Below, piece by piece: positions 1 through 7,769 of a stretch of DNA of 64,000 bases. The notes beneath the pieces are model-generated. The model worked only from the letters and a program-made list of their open reading frames with translations, did not search any database and was not told where the DNA came from. A program made the translations under genes and the position numbers. The DNA comes from Candidatus Latescibacterota bacterium (GTDB lineage: Bacteria > JAAXHH01). How positions within the stretch are numbered: the stretch's first letter is position 1; the number at the start of each line of letters is the position of its first letter. Location of the stretch: positions 17,793 through 81,792 of the forward strand of contig JAJEHX010000023.1 of assembly GCA_022823465.1 (NCBI GenBank). The letters are read 5' to 3'.

Positions 1-462
1 TACGAGATTTACGACGGACAGAATCACATCGTAGAATACGGATAGTCTTGATCTGAGGTTTGTCCTGTGTCTACCGATCATGTCGAAATCAAACGTAAAA
101 TCCTTGCGTTTTAAATCGTGTTCCCAGATACGAATTGCATTCCATTGGATGTTCTTGTAATAGGTATTTACCTTTTTGTCCCTTTTTCTATTGCGTTCGA
201 TTTTAAGAGTCCAGTATTCAGTTCTGGTGGAAGGTATGCGACAGTGTTTTTTGCACCCATGCCAAAAACATGAATCGATGAAAATCACCGTCTTGTGTTT
301 TGGTAGAACGATGTCCGGCTTACCATAATACTTGGATGAGTTTTTAAGGTATCTATATCCCCGCTGCCAAAGTTCTTTACGAAATGCCACCTCGATTTTA
401 CTGTCTTTACTTTTAATTCGAGACATGATTTCGCTGCGTTTCTTCTTTGAAACTGTATCCAT
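1..462 (-). CDS. vsr: Very short patch repair (Vsr) endonuclease, cut by window edge
   Basis: Vsr nicks DNA beside T:G mismatches made when 5-methylcytosine deaminates, protecting sites modified by a C5 methyltransferase. Translating the minus strand from the ATG at 462 gives 154 codons with no stop before base 1, so the C-terminus lies outside the window. Family landmarks: N-terminal KKKRSEIMSRIKSKDSKIE, then YYGKPDIVLPKHKTVIFIDS with the conserved catalytic Asp in KPDIVL, then CFWHGCKKHC (zinc ligands and catalytic His region), then TEYWTLKIERNRKRD. Vsr proteins usually have about 135-155 residues, so little is probably missing. It follows the methyltransferase gene by about 100 bp on the same strand, the standard dcm-vsr arrangement. 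The base composition is visibly more AT-rich than the housekeeping genes, which suggests acquisition by transfer. Confidence 0.9.
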   Translation of the reverse strand, partial: MDTVSKKKRSEIMSRIKSKDSKIEVAFRKELWQRGYRYLKNSSKYYGKPDIVLPKHKTVIFIDSCFWHGCKKHCRIPSTRTEYWTLKIERNRKRDKKVNTYYKNIQWNAIRIWEHDLKRKDFTFDFDMIGRHRTNLRSRLSVFYDVILSVVNLV

Positions 463-562
463 AGCGAAAAGTCTCGCAAACGCATCAAATCCAATCGCAA
501 ACCCACTTTTACGGAAAAGACTCTTCGAATAAATCGACCCAGGTAATCGTTATAGTGAATAA

Positions 563-1573
563 CTAATGGGCGTGAATCCTATCCGACTGCTCGTTTCGGT
601 CAAACAATTGGCTCTGGGAAAGTCTTCTTACAGGACCTTCCTCCATTGCCTGTATCATGGATTTAGCCACAGCTTCAATCTTGGGAATGACAACGCTGTT
701 CCCCGCTTGTTTCCTTACCTGCGCGACCGGGACCACGATTTTGAAAGAGTCCGGGAACCCTTGGAGCCTTAACATTTCTCGAGGCGTGAATCTACGTTCG
801 CCATTCACGGTCACGTAGTTATAAGACCCCTCCGCTCTCAGAGCACAAGTGAACGGATGAATGCCGATGTTTCCACTCTTGTTTTCGTGTAATACGACCG
901 GACGATGCGTGACTCTTTTGTTTTGCTCTTTTAGTTTACGTTCGAGTTTAGAACGGAAGTATTCAGTCAAAAAGTGTCGTTTGTCTATCTGGGCTTCAGG
1001 TTCAAGTACATCAGATAACGATTTCGAATCCGAACCTTTTGTTGGAAACTCAAATGGGAAATCCCTGTTGAACCCAACTAGTATTATGCGTTCTCTCTTC
1101 TGCGGAACACCGAAATCAAGACCATTTAGTACTTTATAGTGTACGAAATACCCCAATGCTACCAAATGGTCCAATATGACCTTGAGGGTTCTCCCCTTGT
1201 CATGCGTGGTTAACTGCTTTACGTTTTCCAACAAAAACGCCTTGGGTCTTTTCGCTTTCAAGATCCTTTCTATGTCAAAAAACAAGGTGCCTCTGGTGTC
1301 CGTAAATCCATGCCGGTTCCCGATAATACTGAATGCCTGGCACGGGAAGCCTCCGGTTAATATGTCGTGATTCGGCACCTTAGATGCGTCTATTTGGGTT
1401 ATATCTCCATGAGGTTTCTCTCCGAAATTGGCTTTGTACATCATTTGACACTGTTCATTCCATTCGGAGGTAAACACACATTTACCACCGATCCTTTCGA
1501 AGGCGATGCGAATTCCGCCTATGCCGGCGAACAAGTCTATAAAGGTAAATCTACTGTTGTTTCCGTTAGTCAT
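563..1573 (-). CDS. dcm: DNA (cytosine-5-)-methyltransferase
   Basis: Transfers methyl from S-adenosylmethionine to C5 of cytosine in a DNA site; the specificity cannot be read here. The 336-residue protein carries the family motifs in order: FIDLFAGIGG (motif I, SAM), the catalytic Cys in GGFPCQAFS (IV), ENV in FLLENVKQL (VI), QKRERI (VIII), then a short target-recognition region and a C-terminal RFTPREMLRLQGFP (IX-X). The start is put at ATG 1573 (MTNGNN...), because a decayed copy at 3120-3227 aligns from that methionine; an in-frame ATG at 1612 would add 13 residues. With the downstream vsr gene it looks like a solitary methylase/repair pair; no restriction endonuclease gene is visible between them or immediately upstream. 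Low GC relative to the backbone. Confidence 0.93.
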   Translation of the reverse strand: MTNGNNSRFTFIDLFAGIGGIRIAFERIGGKCVFTSEWNEQCQMMYKANFGEKPHGDITQIDASKVPNHDILTGGFPCQAFSIIGNRHGFTDTRGTLFFDIERILKAKRPKAFLLENVKQLTTHDKGRTLKVILDHLVALGYFVHYKVLNGLDFGVPQKRERIILVGFNRDFPFEFPTKGSDSKSLSDVLEPEAQIDKRHFLTEYFRSKLERKLKEQNKRVTHRPVVLHENKSGNIGIHPFTCALRAEGSYNYVTVNGERRFTPREMLRLQGFPDSFKIVVPVAQVRKQAGNSVVIPKIEAVAKSMIQAMEEGPVRRLSQSQLFDRNEQSDRIHAH

Positions 1574-1828
1574 TTCTGAACAAGCGTCCTTTCTGACTCC
1601 GCGATAGGCCAACGAAGGTTCTCTTTTGGTGTTGTTTTGTATGTGTTCATACTAAGTGCAGATCTCAATCGAAGCAAGTGAAAGGATAATCGTCGTTTAC
1701 GATGTAAAAACACTTGATTAAGGGAATCTGGACGATGCTTTGTTGTTCCCTGATTCAAGTATAACTTGATAAGTCGTTCTATCGTGGATTCGGCACCTTC
1801 CCTCCAACAAAGGTATAGTGTTGCAAAC

Positions 1829-2164
1829 ATGTCGGATTCTGTTGAAGAAATAAAAAAACACAATAGGGACCTGCATGGATACAGTGGAGCGCTGCTGGTC
1901 GTAGTAGATAATGCACTGTGGGGAGCAAATATCGTAACATTCGGGCTTGCGACCCTTCTTGTTAGTCTACTCGCCTTTGTGTTCACCGGATTTGGTGTGT
2001 TTCTGGTTCAGAAGTTCCTCTCGGAAGATAGAACCGGTGTAGCTCTGGCGAAGGGATTTGTAACAGGTGTAATGGCAGGAGTTCCTACAGGCGTTGTAGG
2101 AACCGTGGGAGGAATTTACATTTTGAGTAAGGCGGGTATTCGGGCCATTCGCAGTAGAAACTGA
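1829..2164 (+). CDS. Small membrane protein of unknown function
   Basis: A 111-residue protein transcribed divergently from the methyltransferase. The N-terminus is charged (MSDSVEEIKKHNRDLHG); the rest has a hydrophobic stretch at about residues 33-62 and a glycine-rich hydrophobic stretch at about 72-100 (KGFVTGVMAGVPTGVVGTVG), ending in a basic tail. This suggests two or three membrane passes with an Ala/Gly-rich C-terminal helix. I do not recognise the family. The ATG at 1829 is preferred over one at 1766 because the charged leader then precedes the first hydrophobic segment; no strong ribosome-binding site separates them. A decayed copy of its C-terminal third lies at 3304-3438, again beside a methyltransferase relic. 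Confidence 0.6.
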   Translation: MSDSVEEIKKHNRDLHGYSGALLVVVDNALWGANIVTFGLATLLVSLLAFVFTGFGVFLVQKFLSEDRTGVALAKGFVTGVMAGVPTGVVGTVGGIYILSKAGIRAIRSRN

Positions 2165-2184
2165 CCGTAATTACAGCTTCCGCG

Positions 2185-2964
2185 TTATACGAACTTGTCC
2201 TTTCCAGACCCCGAGGACACAACCAATCGTTTTGTCAATTCTGCCCGGTAGCGGTTGATCCATTGCGTGTTGAGTTCGTCAGCCAGACGCCTTTGACGAG
2301 TCTTGATCGGGCGTCCGGGCGGTAGCTTGAGGCCGAGGAATTCAAGGATTTCACAGGCTACACCGACCGGGTCGGCGTCAAGGTCTTCATAACGCACCAT
2401 GTACGGCTGAATCCCAACGGAATCAAACCACGCCCGCCAGGCCGAATTGTGCTCTTCAATCATCTGCACAAACTTGCAGATTTGATCGAAGTCGAATCGT
2501 GGTTCTTGTTCCGCCTGTTTCGACTCCTCCTGATCGGTCTGGTGCCAGACATTGGTTTGCTCGGCTCGGTGCCACGACACAGCCTGCGCCAGCACATCGT
2601 CGCGATGCAGATAGATAAAGTCTGTATGGCCGAACGCTTGGTTCAACAGGTCTAAATCGCCACCAGCGAGAGTAGGAAAGACGGTAGCCAACCTGTCGAC
2701 CAGATAGTCCATAGTTCCCCACATAATCCTGGCGGCAAACACTCCGTTTTCGGTCCTGCCCGCGGCAAGGGCAACTCGAACGAATTCGGAAAACTCAAAG
2801 ACCCCATCGGACGAGCGGCCGATGTCCCATCGGGCAGCCCACAGTTGCTCGTCGGGTTGGCGGAAGTACGACTCAGGTTGCCCCGCGACTCTCGTGGACG
2901 CCATCAATCCGCACAGCAAGGTACTGCCTGTGCGCGGAGTGGCGCATATCAAGTACGAATCCAT
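2185..2964 (-). CDS. Stf0-type sulfotransferase family protein
   Basis: Predicted to move a sulfuryl group from PAPS to a sugar or lipid hydroxyl. The 259-residue protein opens with SYLICATPRTGSTLLCGL, the 5'-phosphosulfate-binding loop typical of Stf0 (trehalose 2-sulfotransferase-like) enzymes, followed by GQPESYF, then FIYLHRDDVLAQAVSWHRA (3'-phosphate-binding region) and a C-terminal RYEDLDADP...EILEFLGL. The acceptor is unknown. ATG 2964 was chosen because family members begin a few residues before the P-loop; ATGs at 2973 and 3036 are in frame. It lies between the functional methyltransferase/membrane-protein pair and its decayed copy, so it probably belongs to the same accessory patch, although its GC is higher than theirs. 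Confidence 0.85.
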   Translation of the reverse strand: MDSYLICATPRTGSTLLCGLMASTRVAGQPESYFRQPDEQLWAARWDIGRSSDGVFEFSEFVRVALAAGRTENGVFAARIMWGTMDYLVDRLATVFPTLAGGDLDLLNQAFGHTDFIYLHRDDVLAQAVSWHRAEQTNVWHQTDQEESKQAEQEPRFDFDQICKFVQMIEEHNSAWRAWFDSVGIQPYMVRYEDLDADPVGVACEILEFLGLKLPPGRPIKTRQRRLADELNTQWINRYRAELTKRLVVSSGSGKDKFV

Positions 2965-3119
2965 GTGTCCCATCCGGAATAGGCTTTCCTGACTGCTTCT
3001 TGATTTCCTGAATCTGTCATTTCGTAATACCTCCAACCGGATGCAGTTTTTCGACCCTGTTTGGAGTTGGTTCTCGCTAAAATGGCATCACGCAATAACT
3101 GAGGTGAATATAATCTCTG

Positions 3120-3227
3120 GAGCTCAAACACACGTGTACTACCGGACCATTCGAAGGCGACGCGATTCCAGTCGATTCCGACAAACGGGTCAGTAAAGGT
3201 GAAATTACTGTTGTTTCTACCCGTCAT
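3120..3227 (-). pseudogene. Decayed 5' fragment of a C5 methyltransferase gene
   Basis: On the minus strand from ATG 3227 the translation begins MTGRNNSNFTFTDPFVGI and runs on to ...RVAFEW...VFEL. It aligns without gaps to the first 36 residues of the intact methyltransferase (19 of 36 identical by eye). Motif I FAGIGG has become FVGIDW, and after VFEL the resemblance is lost, so the fragment cannot be functional. The flanking DNA around the start is also similar to that at 1540-1620. It is a relic of a second copy, not an independent gene. Confidence 0.75.
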
Positions 3228-3303
3228 TTTTGTTAAATTTGCCCATCTGACTCTACGGTTGGACAAAGCGATTTGCTTTGGGTGAAACCACGTAGAGCAG
3301 AGG

Positions 3304-3438
3304 ATGTTTCGGCGCGGCTCTGTGTGGGGATTCGTCTCTGGTGTTATAGCGGGAGTGCTGCCAGGCATAGTTGGTAACATCAGGAGGATTTGTATTCCGG
3401 GCAAGGCAGGAATCGGACCTGGACTACGGAGGGCATGA
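3304..3438 (+). pseudogene. Decayed 3' fragment of the small membrane protein gene
   Basis: A 45-codon frame from ATG 3304 to TGA 3436 whose translation contains WGFVSGVIAGVLPGIVG and GKAGIGPGLRRA. It matches the C-terminal third of the membrane protein at 1829-2164 (KGFVTGVMAGVPTGVVG and SKAGIRAIRSRN). The hydrophobic N-terminal two-thirds is missing. It stands divergent from the methyltransferase fragment at 3120-3227, the same relative order and orientation as the intact pair, so both relics derive from one duplicated segment with an internal deletion. Confidence 0.65.
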
Positions 3439-3445
3439 ACACCTG

Positions 3446-3531
3446 GGAGAGGTGCGAGAGCGGTTGAATCGGCACGCCTGGAGAGCGTGTGTTCACCATG
3501 TGGACCGTGGGTTCGAATCCCACCCTCTCCG
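3446..3531 (+). tRNA. tRNA-Ser (GGA anticodon)
   Basis: Acceptor stem GGAGAGG at 3446-3452 pairs with CCTCTCC at 3524-3530, with discriminator G at 3531. The anticodon stem CACGC/GCGTG encloses loop CTGGAGA, anticodon GGA. A long variable arm follows, and the T arm is GTGGG-TTCGAAT-CCCAC. The class II shape and anticodon make it tRNA-Ser, reading UCC/UCU. No CCA is encoded. Confidence 0.95.
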
Positions 3532-3642
3532 TTAATCCCCGGGGAAACCCGGACCCGGAACGAAGGGGTGGCGGCCCGTATGGACGCGCATGGTCCCGCC
3601 CGGACCTTTCGCCCCGCCAGGCCCTCGTTCCACGAAAGTTTT

Positions 3643-3715
3643 GGGGCAGTAGCTCAGTTGGGAGAGCGCCAGAATCGCAATCTGGAGGTCGGCGGTTCGA
3701 TTCCGCTCTGCTCCA
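3643..3715 (+). tRNA. tRNA-Ala (CGC anticodon)
   Basis: Acceptor GGGGCAG at 3643-3649 pairs with CTGCTCC at 3708-3714; the third pair is the G3-U70 wobble that identifies alanine tRNAs. The anticodon stem CCAGA/TCTGG encloses ATCGCAA, anticodon CGC, reading GCG. The T arm is GGCGG-TTCGATT-CCGCT and the discriminator is A. CCA is not encoded. Confidence 0.95.
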
Positions 3716-3784
3716 CTCGGGTGGCCGGGGCCGCTATACATCGGCGTTCCTGGCCATCCCGTTATACAGCTTGGTTCGATTACG

Positions 3785-4004
3785 GTCGTGCTAGATGGGG
3801 AGTTAGCGGTGCCCTGTAACCCGCAACCCGCTACAGCGGGATCGAATTCCCATCCCGAGGATCGTCCTTGCTTCGCCGGTATGCGATGCATTCGGTATTG
3901 AAGGTCAGGTCCTGCGCAACGTGACAACGCCCAACCCCGTCAGGACCGGAAGGTAGCAGCGGTAAGCGCCTGAATCGTGTGCCGCGGGAGCGCCTGGCCG
4001 GAGC
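3785..4004 (+). ncRNA. ffs: Signal recognition particle RNA, large (Alu-containing) type
   Basis: The 3' part contains GTCAGGACCGGAAGGTAGCA followed by GCGGTAA, the universally conserved domain IV hairpin (GGAA tetraloop and asymmetric loop) that binds Ffh. The 5' part has TGCTAGATGGGGAGTTAGCG, then GCCCTGTAACCCGC with the GUAAC motif of the Alu domain, so this is the large bacterial form and not the 4.5S type. GTGTGCCGCGGGAGCGCCTG near the 3' end resembles other large SRP RNAs. Both ends are estimated to within about 15 bases. Placement directly upstream of dnaX-ybaB-recR is the common bacterial arrangement. Confidence 0.9.
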
Positions 4005-4108
4005 CGGCGGCACGGATGCCCCGATGCGAGGAGATTCGAGGGTGGGTGCACGACCGCTTAAACAGTTCCGCTCCGTTCCGCCTGCCTCTCGTCCCACGTA
4101 ACCCAGGC

Positions 4109-6088
4109 ATGGAGGTTTGGGCATTGGCCTACGAAGTCACGGCCCGAAAATGGCGTCCCCAGGAATTCGACGGCGTAATCGGCCAGGAACACGTCACCAC
4201 GACGCTTAAAAACGCCATTCAGGCCGGCCAGACCGCCCATGCCTACTTGTTCGCCGGTCCCCGCGGCGTGGGCAAGACGACCACGGCCCGCATCCTGGCC
4301 AAGGCCCTGAACTGCGTCGACGGTCCCACTGTAACGCCCTGTAACGCCTGCTCGATTTGCCGGGAAATCTCGGAAGGACGCAGCGTCGACGTGCTGGAGA
4401 TCGACGGCGCCTCCAACAACCGGGTCGAACAGGTCCGGACGCATCTGCTCGAGAGCGTCAAGTACACGCCCAGCCAGGGCAAGCACAAGATCTACATCAT
4501 CGACGAAGTGCACATGCTGACTAAGGAGGCCTTCAACGCCCTGTTGAAGACGCTTGAAGAGCCGCCTCCCCACGTGTACTTCATCTTCGCGACGACGGAT
4601 CCCCGGAAGGTGATCCCCACCGTGCTTTCCCGGTGCCAGCGATTCGACTTCCGGCGCATATCGGGACCCACCATCGTGGATCACCTGGCCATGATCAGCG
4701 AGCAGAGCGGGTACGACGTACAGCGCGAGGCCCTCGCCCTCATCGCGCGCCGGGTGGACGGCAGCATGCGGGACGCCGAAAGCCTGCTGGACCAGGTCGT
4801 CGCCTTCGGCGGCACCGGGCTGACCGCCGGTGAAGCGGCGGAGGTCCTGGGCATCGTGGACCAGGATGTCTACTTCGAACTGCTCGACATCGTGGCGGAT
4901 CAGGACGTCCCCCGGGGGCTTGACCTGGTCGACCGGATCTTCCGGCAGGGCCACGACCTCGAAGAGATCATCCTGGGCGTGCTGGAACACCTGCGCAACC
5001 TGCTCGTCGTCAAGGCGGCGCCCGAAGCGGACGCGTTGCTCGGCGCAGCTGCGCTGGAATTCGACCGCTACAGGGCGCAGTCGGAGCGATTCGAGACGGA
5101 AGACCTGCTCAGGCTGTCCCAACTGGCCACGCAGATGGAAGAGGCCGTCAAGCAAAGCGCACTTCCCCGGGTGCAACTCGAGACGGGCGTCGTCCGCATG
5201 ATACGCATGGCCAAATCGGTGCAGTTGACGGACGTCATGGCCCGTTTGTCCGAAATGGCCCGCCGCGTTGGATCGGGAGAAGGGGACGGCGCCGCTTCCG
5301 ATACAGCGGCCTCCGAAGAAGCGAAACCAACTGCCGGCGCGCGGGAATCAACCCAGGTCGATGCGCCACCAGCCACGGCGCCGGCCATGTCGTCCTCCGG
5401 GGATCAGGGTCCTTCGCGGGACGCGTCGCCCGCACCGGTCGACAAAGCGCCCGAGCCTCAGGACCCCGTGGTCCCCGCTGGGCCCGCAACGGCCACGGAA
5501 TCCGCAACAGCCACGGAGTCCGCAACGGCCACTCGGCCCGCAACGGCCACTCGGCCCGCAACGGCTACGGATCCCGTAACGGCCACGGCGGCTGCCCCTA
5601 AGCTTGACGTTCGGGAGGTCCGCAACCGTTGGCCTTCTATCGTAAAAGAGATCACGGCGCAGCGGAGCGCCCTGGGCAGTTTCATGGCGGAAGCGGAGGT
5701 CTCGGCTTGCACGCCGGCCGACGATGCCGGGTCGGGCGCCCCCGCCAGGGTTACCCTCAGGTTCGGGGCCAGCCGGGTCTTTCACAAGCAACAGGCGGAA
5801 AAGCGTGATAACGCGGTGCTGATACAGAGGATCTGCGCCGACGCGCTGGGATTTCCGGTTCGGATCGCCTGTGAAATCGGGGACAGTACCGGACCGGACG
5901 AGCGCACCATCCCCAATGAAAACCCGGCCGGGGATGAACAGGGAATCCCGCCGAGCGGCGCGGCCGGCACGGCGGGCACGACCGCCACATCGGCCGCTAA
6001 GGAGACGGGCGCCCGTTCAGGCGCCGCGAAAGATCCGGCGGTCATGAAAATCGTGGACGCTTTCGACGGGCAGATAGTGAAGGGCTGA
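4109..6088 (+). CDS. dnaX: DNA polymerase III subunit gamma/tau
   Basis: The AAA+ motor of the clamp loader, which opens the sliding clamp and links polymerase cores at the fork. The 659-residue protein starts at ATG 4109 (MEVWALAYEVTARKWRPQ), matching the family start; an earlier in-frame ATG would run into the SRP RNA. Visible motifs: Walker A GPRGVGKTTTARILAKAL, the zinc module ending CNACSIC, Walker B-like IIDEVHML, LLKTLEEPPPHVYFI, and sensor I/SRC motif TVLSRCQRFDFR. Domain III extends to about residue 380. A long Ala/Pro/Thr-rich linker (about residues 380-495) includes a six-unit 18-bp repeat, followed by a tau-like C-terminal domain to about residue 590 and another low-complexity tail. 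No clear A-rich slippery heptamer for a programmed frameshift was seen. First gene of dnaX-ybaB-recR. Confidence 0.95.
   Translation: MEVWALAYEVTARKWRPQEFDGVIGQEHVTTTLKNAIQAGQTAHAYLFAGPRGVGKTTTARILAKALNCVDGPTVTPCNACSICREISEGRSVDVLEIDGASNNRVEQVRTHLLESVKYTPSQGKHKIYIIDEVHMLTKEAFNALLKTLEEPPPHVYFIFATTDPRKVIPTVLSRCQRFDFRRISGPTIVDHLAMISEQSGYDVQREALALIARRVDGSMRDAESLLDQVVAFGGTGLTAGEAAEVLGIVDQDVYFELLDIVADQDVPRGLDLVDRIFRQGHDLEEIILGVLEHLRNLLVVKAAPEADALLGAAALEFDRYRAQSERFETEDLLRLSQLATQMEEAVKQSALPRVQLETGVVRMIRMAKSVQLTDVMARLSEMARRVGSGEGDGAASDTAASEEAKPTAGARESTQVDAPPATAPAMSSSGDQGPSRDASPAPVDKAPEPQDPVVPAGPATATESATATESATATRPATATRPATATDPVTATAAAPKLDVREVRNRWPSIVKEITAQRSALGSFMAEAEVSACTPADDAGSGAPARVTLRFGASRVFHKQQAEKRDNAVLIQRICADALGFPVRIACEIGDSTGPDERTIPNENPAGDEQGIPPSGAAGTAGTTATSAAKETGARSGAAKDPAVMKIVDAFDGQIVKG
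5486..5593 (+). repeat. 18-bp tandem repeat inside dnaX linker
   Basis: About six imperfect copies of an 18-bp unit (consensus GCAACGGCCACGGRNYCC) encode repeating six-residue units such as ATATES and ATATRP. The two central copies are identical. The period is a multiple of three, so unit gain or loss changes only the length of the flexible tau linker. Confidence 0.85.
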
Positions 6089-6132
6089 AACCGGGTCGCG
6101 ACGGCCTGGTGCAGACAGGAAAGGACAGGGTT

Positions 6133-6444
6133 ATGGCCAAGGGCATGTCAGGCATGATGAAGCAGATGCAGAAGATGCAGAAGAAGATGATGCAGCTTCA
6201 GGAAGAAATCGCCGAGCGGCGGGTCGAAGGCACGGCCGGCGGCGGCATGGTCACCGCGGTGGTCGACGGCAAGCTGAACGTCGTGGAGCTCAGGATCGAC
6301 CCGGCCGTGGTGGATCCCGAGGACGTGGAGATGCTCGAAGATCTCGTACTGGCTGCGGTAAACCAGGGTCAGCAGAAGGCACAGGATATGATGACCCAGG
6401 AGATGGGGCAGCTCACCGGCGGACTCAACATCCCCGGCCTGTAA
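6133..6444 (+). CDS. ybaB: YbaB/EbfC family nucleoid-associated protein
   Basis: A small dimeric DNA-binding protein usually encoded between dnaX and recR. From ATG 6133 it has 103 residues: MAKGMSGMMKQMQKMQKKMM, a Met/Lys/Gln-rich helix, then EGTAGGGMVTAVVDGKLNVVELRIDP and VDPEDVEMLEDLVLAAVNQG, the family's core. An in-frame ATG at 6109 would add eight unconserved residues; the 6133 start follows a purine-rich AGGAAAGGA and fits the family N-terminus. Its role in recombination or nucleoid structure is inferred from the family and operon. Confidence 0.92.
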   Translation: MAKGMSGMMKQMQKMQKKMMQLQEEIAERRVEGTAGGGMVTAVVDGKLNVVELRIDPAVVDPEDVEMLEDLVLAAVNQGQQKAQDMMTQEMGQLTGGLNIPGL

Positions 6445-6512
6445 CGTCCCATCCAGCGGAGATTCGCGGATCCCGGTCCGGCTGACTGCCGGTTTTTCAA
6501 GGAACAGGTTGC

Positions 6513-7115
6513 ATGGTGCGCAGGTACAGTTCCGAGGCCCTGGCCATCCTGGTGGACGAATTGAGCCGCCTGCCCAATATCGGCAGGGTTACGGCGCAGC
6601 GGCTGGCCTTCCATATTCTGAAGGGGCCGGCCGAACGCGCCTTTTCGCTTTCCGACGCCATCCGGGCGGTAAAGGAGAAGGTCCGGCACTGCAACGTGTG
6701 CTGGAACATCACCGAGTCCGAAACCTGCGAGATCTGTCACGATGCCCGTCGCAGGCCGGAGACCATCTGCGTGGTGGAAGAACCCCGGGACGTGATCACG
6801 CTCGAAAGCACGGGAGAGTACCGGGGCCTGTACCACGTGCTCCACGGCGCGCTTTCGCCCCTCGACAACATCACCCCGGACGACATACGCGCCCGGGAAC
6901 TCGTGCAGCGTATGAACGATTCGGTGCAAGAGGTCATCATCGCGACCAATCCCAATATCGAAGGAGAAGCCACCGCGCTCTACCTGAGCCGGCTGATCAA
7001 GCCCCTTGGCGTGCGGGTTACCCGACTCGCCCGGGGTCTTCCCATGGGCGGCGACCTGGAATACGCCGACGAAGTGACCCTTGCCCGCGCCCTCGAAGGC
7101 CGAACGGAGTTGTAA
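6513..7115 (+). CDS. recR: Recombination mediator protein RecR
   Basis: Works with RecF/RecO to load RecA on single-stranded DNA gaps. The 200-residue protein has the N-terminal helix-hairpin-helix (LSRLPNIGRVTAQRLAFHIL), the zinc finger CNVCWNITESETCEIC, and the Toprim domain beginning ICVVEEPRDVITLE with GLYHVLHGALSPL and ATNPNIEGEATALYL, ending with ARGLPMGGDLEYADEVTLARAL. Length and all motifs are normal. Third gene of the dnaX cluster, 68 bp after ybaB. Confidence 0.97.
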   Translation: MVRRYSSEALAILVDELSRLPNIGRVTAQRLAFHILKGPAERAFSLSDAIRAVKEKVRHCNVCWNITESETCEICHDARRRPETICVVEEPRDVITLESTGEYRGLYHVLHGALSPLDNITPDDIRARELVQRMNDSVQEVIIATNPNIEGEATALYLSRLIKPLGVRVTRLARGLPMGGDLEYADEVTLARALEGRTEL

Positions 7116-7182
7116 CTCGGAGGAATTGTAACTAGAATCGGTAATACAATCGCCGGACCGATCTACCGATCCCCTTGCCGCC

Positions 7183-7767
7183 ATGAATCTGCCAAACAAA
7201 CTGACCATATTCCGCATCATACTGAGTCCTATCTTCATGGTCTTCTTCCTGGTAGATACATTGTATACACGGTATATCGCCCTGGTGATCTTCATGATCG
7301 CTTCGCTGACCGATCTGTACGACGGTTACCTGGCCCGCAAGACCGGCGTGATCACCAGTTTCGGAAAGTTCATGGACCCCCTGGCGGACAAGATACTCAC
7401 CTCCACCGCCCTGATCTGCTTCGCGTCCCTCGGCTACATCTACACCTGGATGGTCCTGGTCATCATCGGCCGGGACTTCATCGTGACCGGCCTGCGATGC
7501 ATCGCGGCGTACCGGGGGCTCCTGATCCTGCCGACCCAGGTCGCCAAGTGGAAGACCGCTTCGCAGATGGTGGTCATCGTGATTATCCTGCTCTACATCA
7601 ACGTCCAGACGACCATGATCGCCTTCGGCCAGTGGAACGGCGAGTTCGACGACGTCGCCTGGTGGATCCTCAACGGCATGGTCTTCGTCTCCATGACACT
7701 CACGGTCAGTTCCGGCCTGGACTACGTCGTCAAGAACCGGTCGATCATCACCAGTCTGCTGAGGTAG
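7183..7767 (+). CDS. pgsA: CDP-diacylglycerol--glycerol-3-phosphate 3-phosphatidyltransferase
   Basis: Makes phosphatidylglycerophosphate from CDP-diacylglycerol and glycerol 3-phosphate at the inner membrane. The 194-residue polytopic protein contains the CDP-alcohol phosphotransferase signature: DLYDGYLARKTGVITSFGKF then MDPLADKIL (D-G-x2-A-R-x8-G-x3-D-x3-D). It opens MNLPNKLTIFRIILSPIF, a typical PgsA N-terminus. It is followed after two bases by pgpA, whose product removes the phosphate, so the two steps of phosphatidylglycerol synthesis are adjacent. Confidence 0.95.
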   Translation: MNLPNKLTIFRIILSPIFMVFFLVDTLYTRYIALVIFMIASLTDLYDGYLARKTGVITSFGKFMDPLADKILTSTALICFASLGYIYTWMVLVIIGRDFIVTGLRCIAAYRGLLILPTQVAKWKTASQMVVIVIILLYINVQTTMIAFGQWNGEFDDVAWWILNGMVFVSMTLTVSSGLDYVVKNRSIITSLLR

Positions 7768-7769
7768 GC

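Noticed and set aside
3446..3531. tRNA-Ser as a proven integration site of a genomic island
   Set aside because: The foreign-looking DNA is on the 5' side, with no integrase and no duplicated tRNA 3' end in the window.
5486..5593. CRISPR-like array
   Set aside because: The units are contiguous 18-bp coding repeats without spacers inside dnaX. No CRISPR array or cas gene was seen anywhere in the window.
4109..6088. Programmed -1 frameshift in dnaX producing a gamma form
   Set aside because: No A-rich slippery heptamer followed by a stem and stop was visible.
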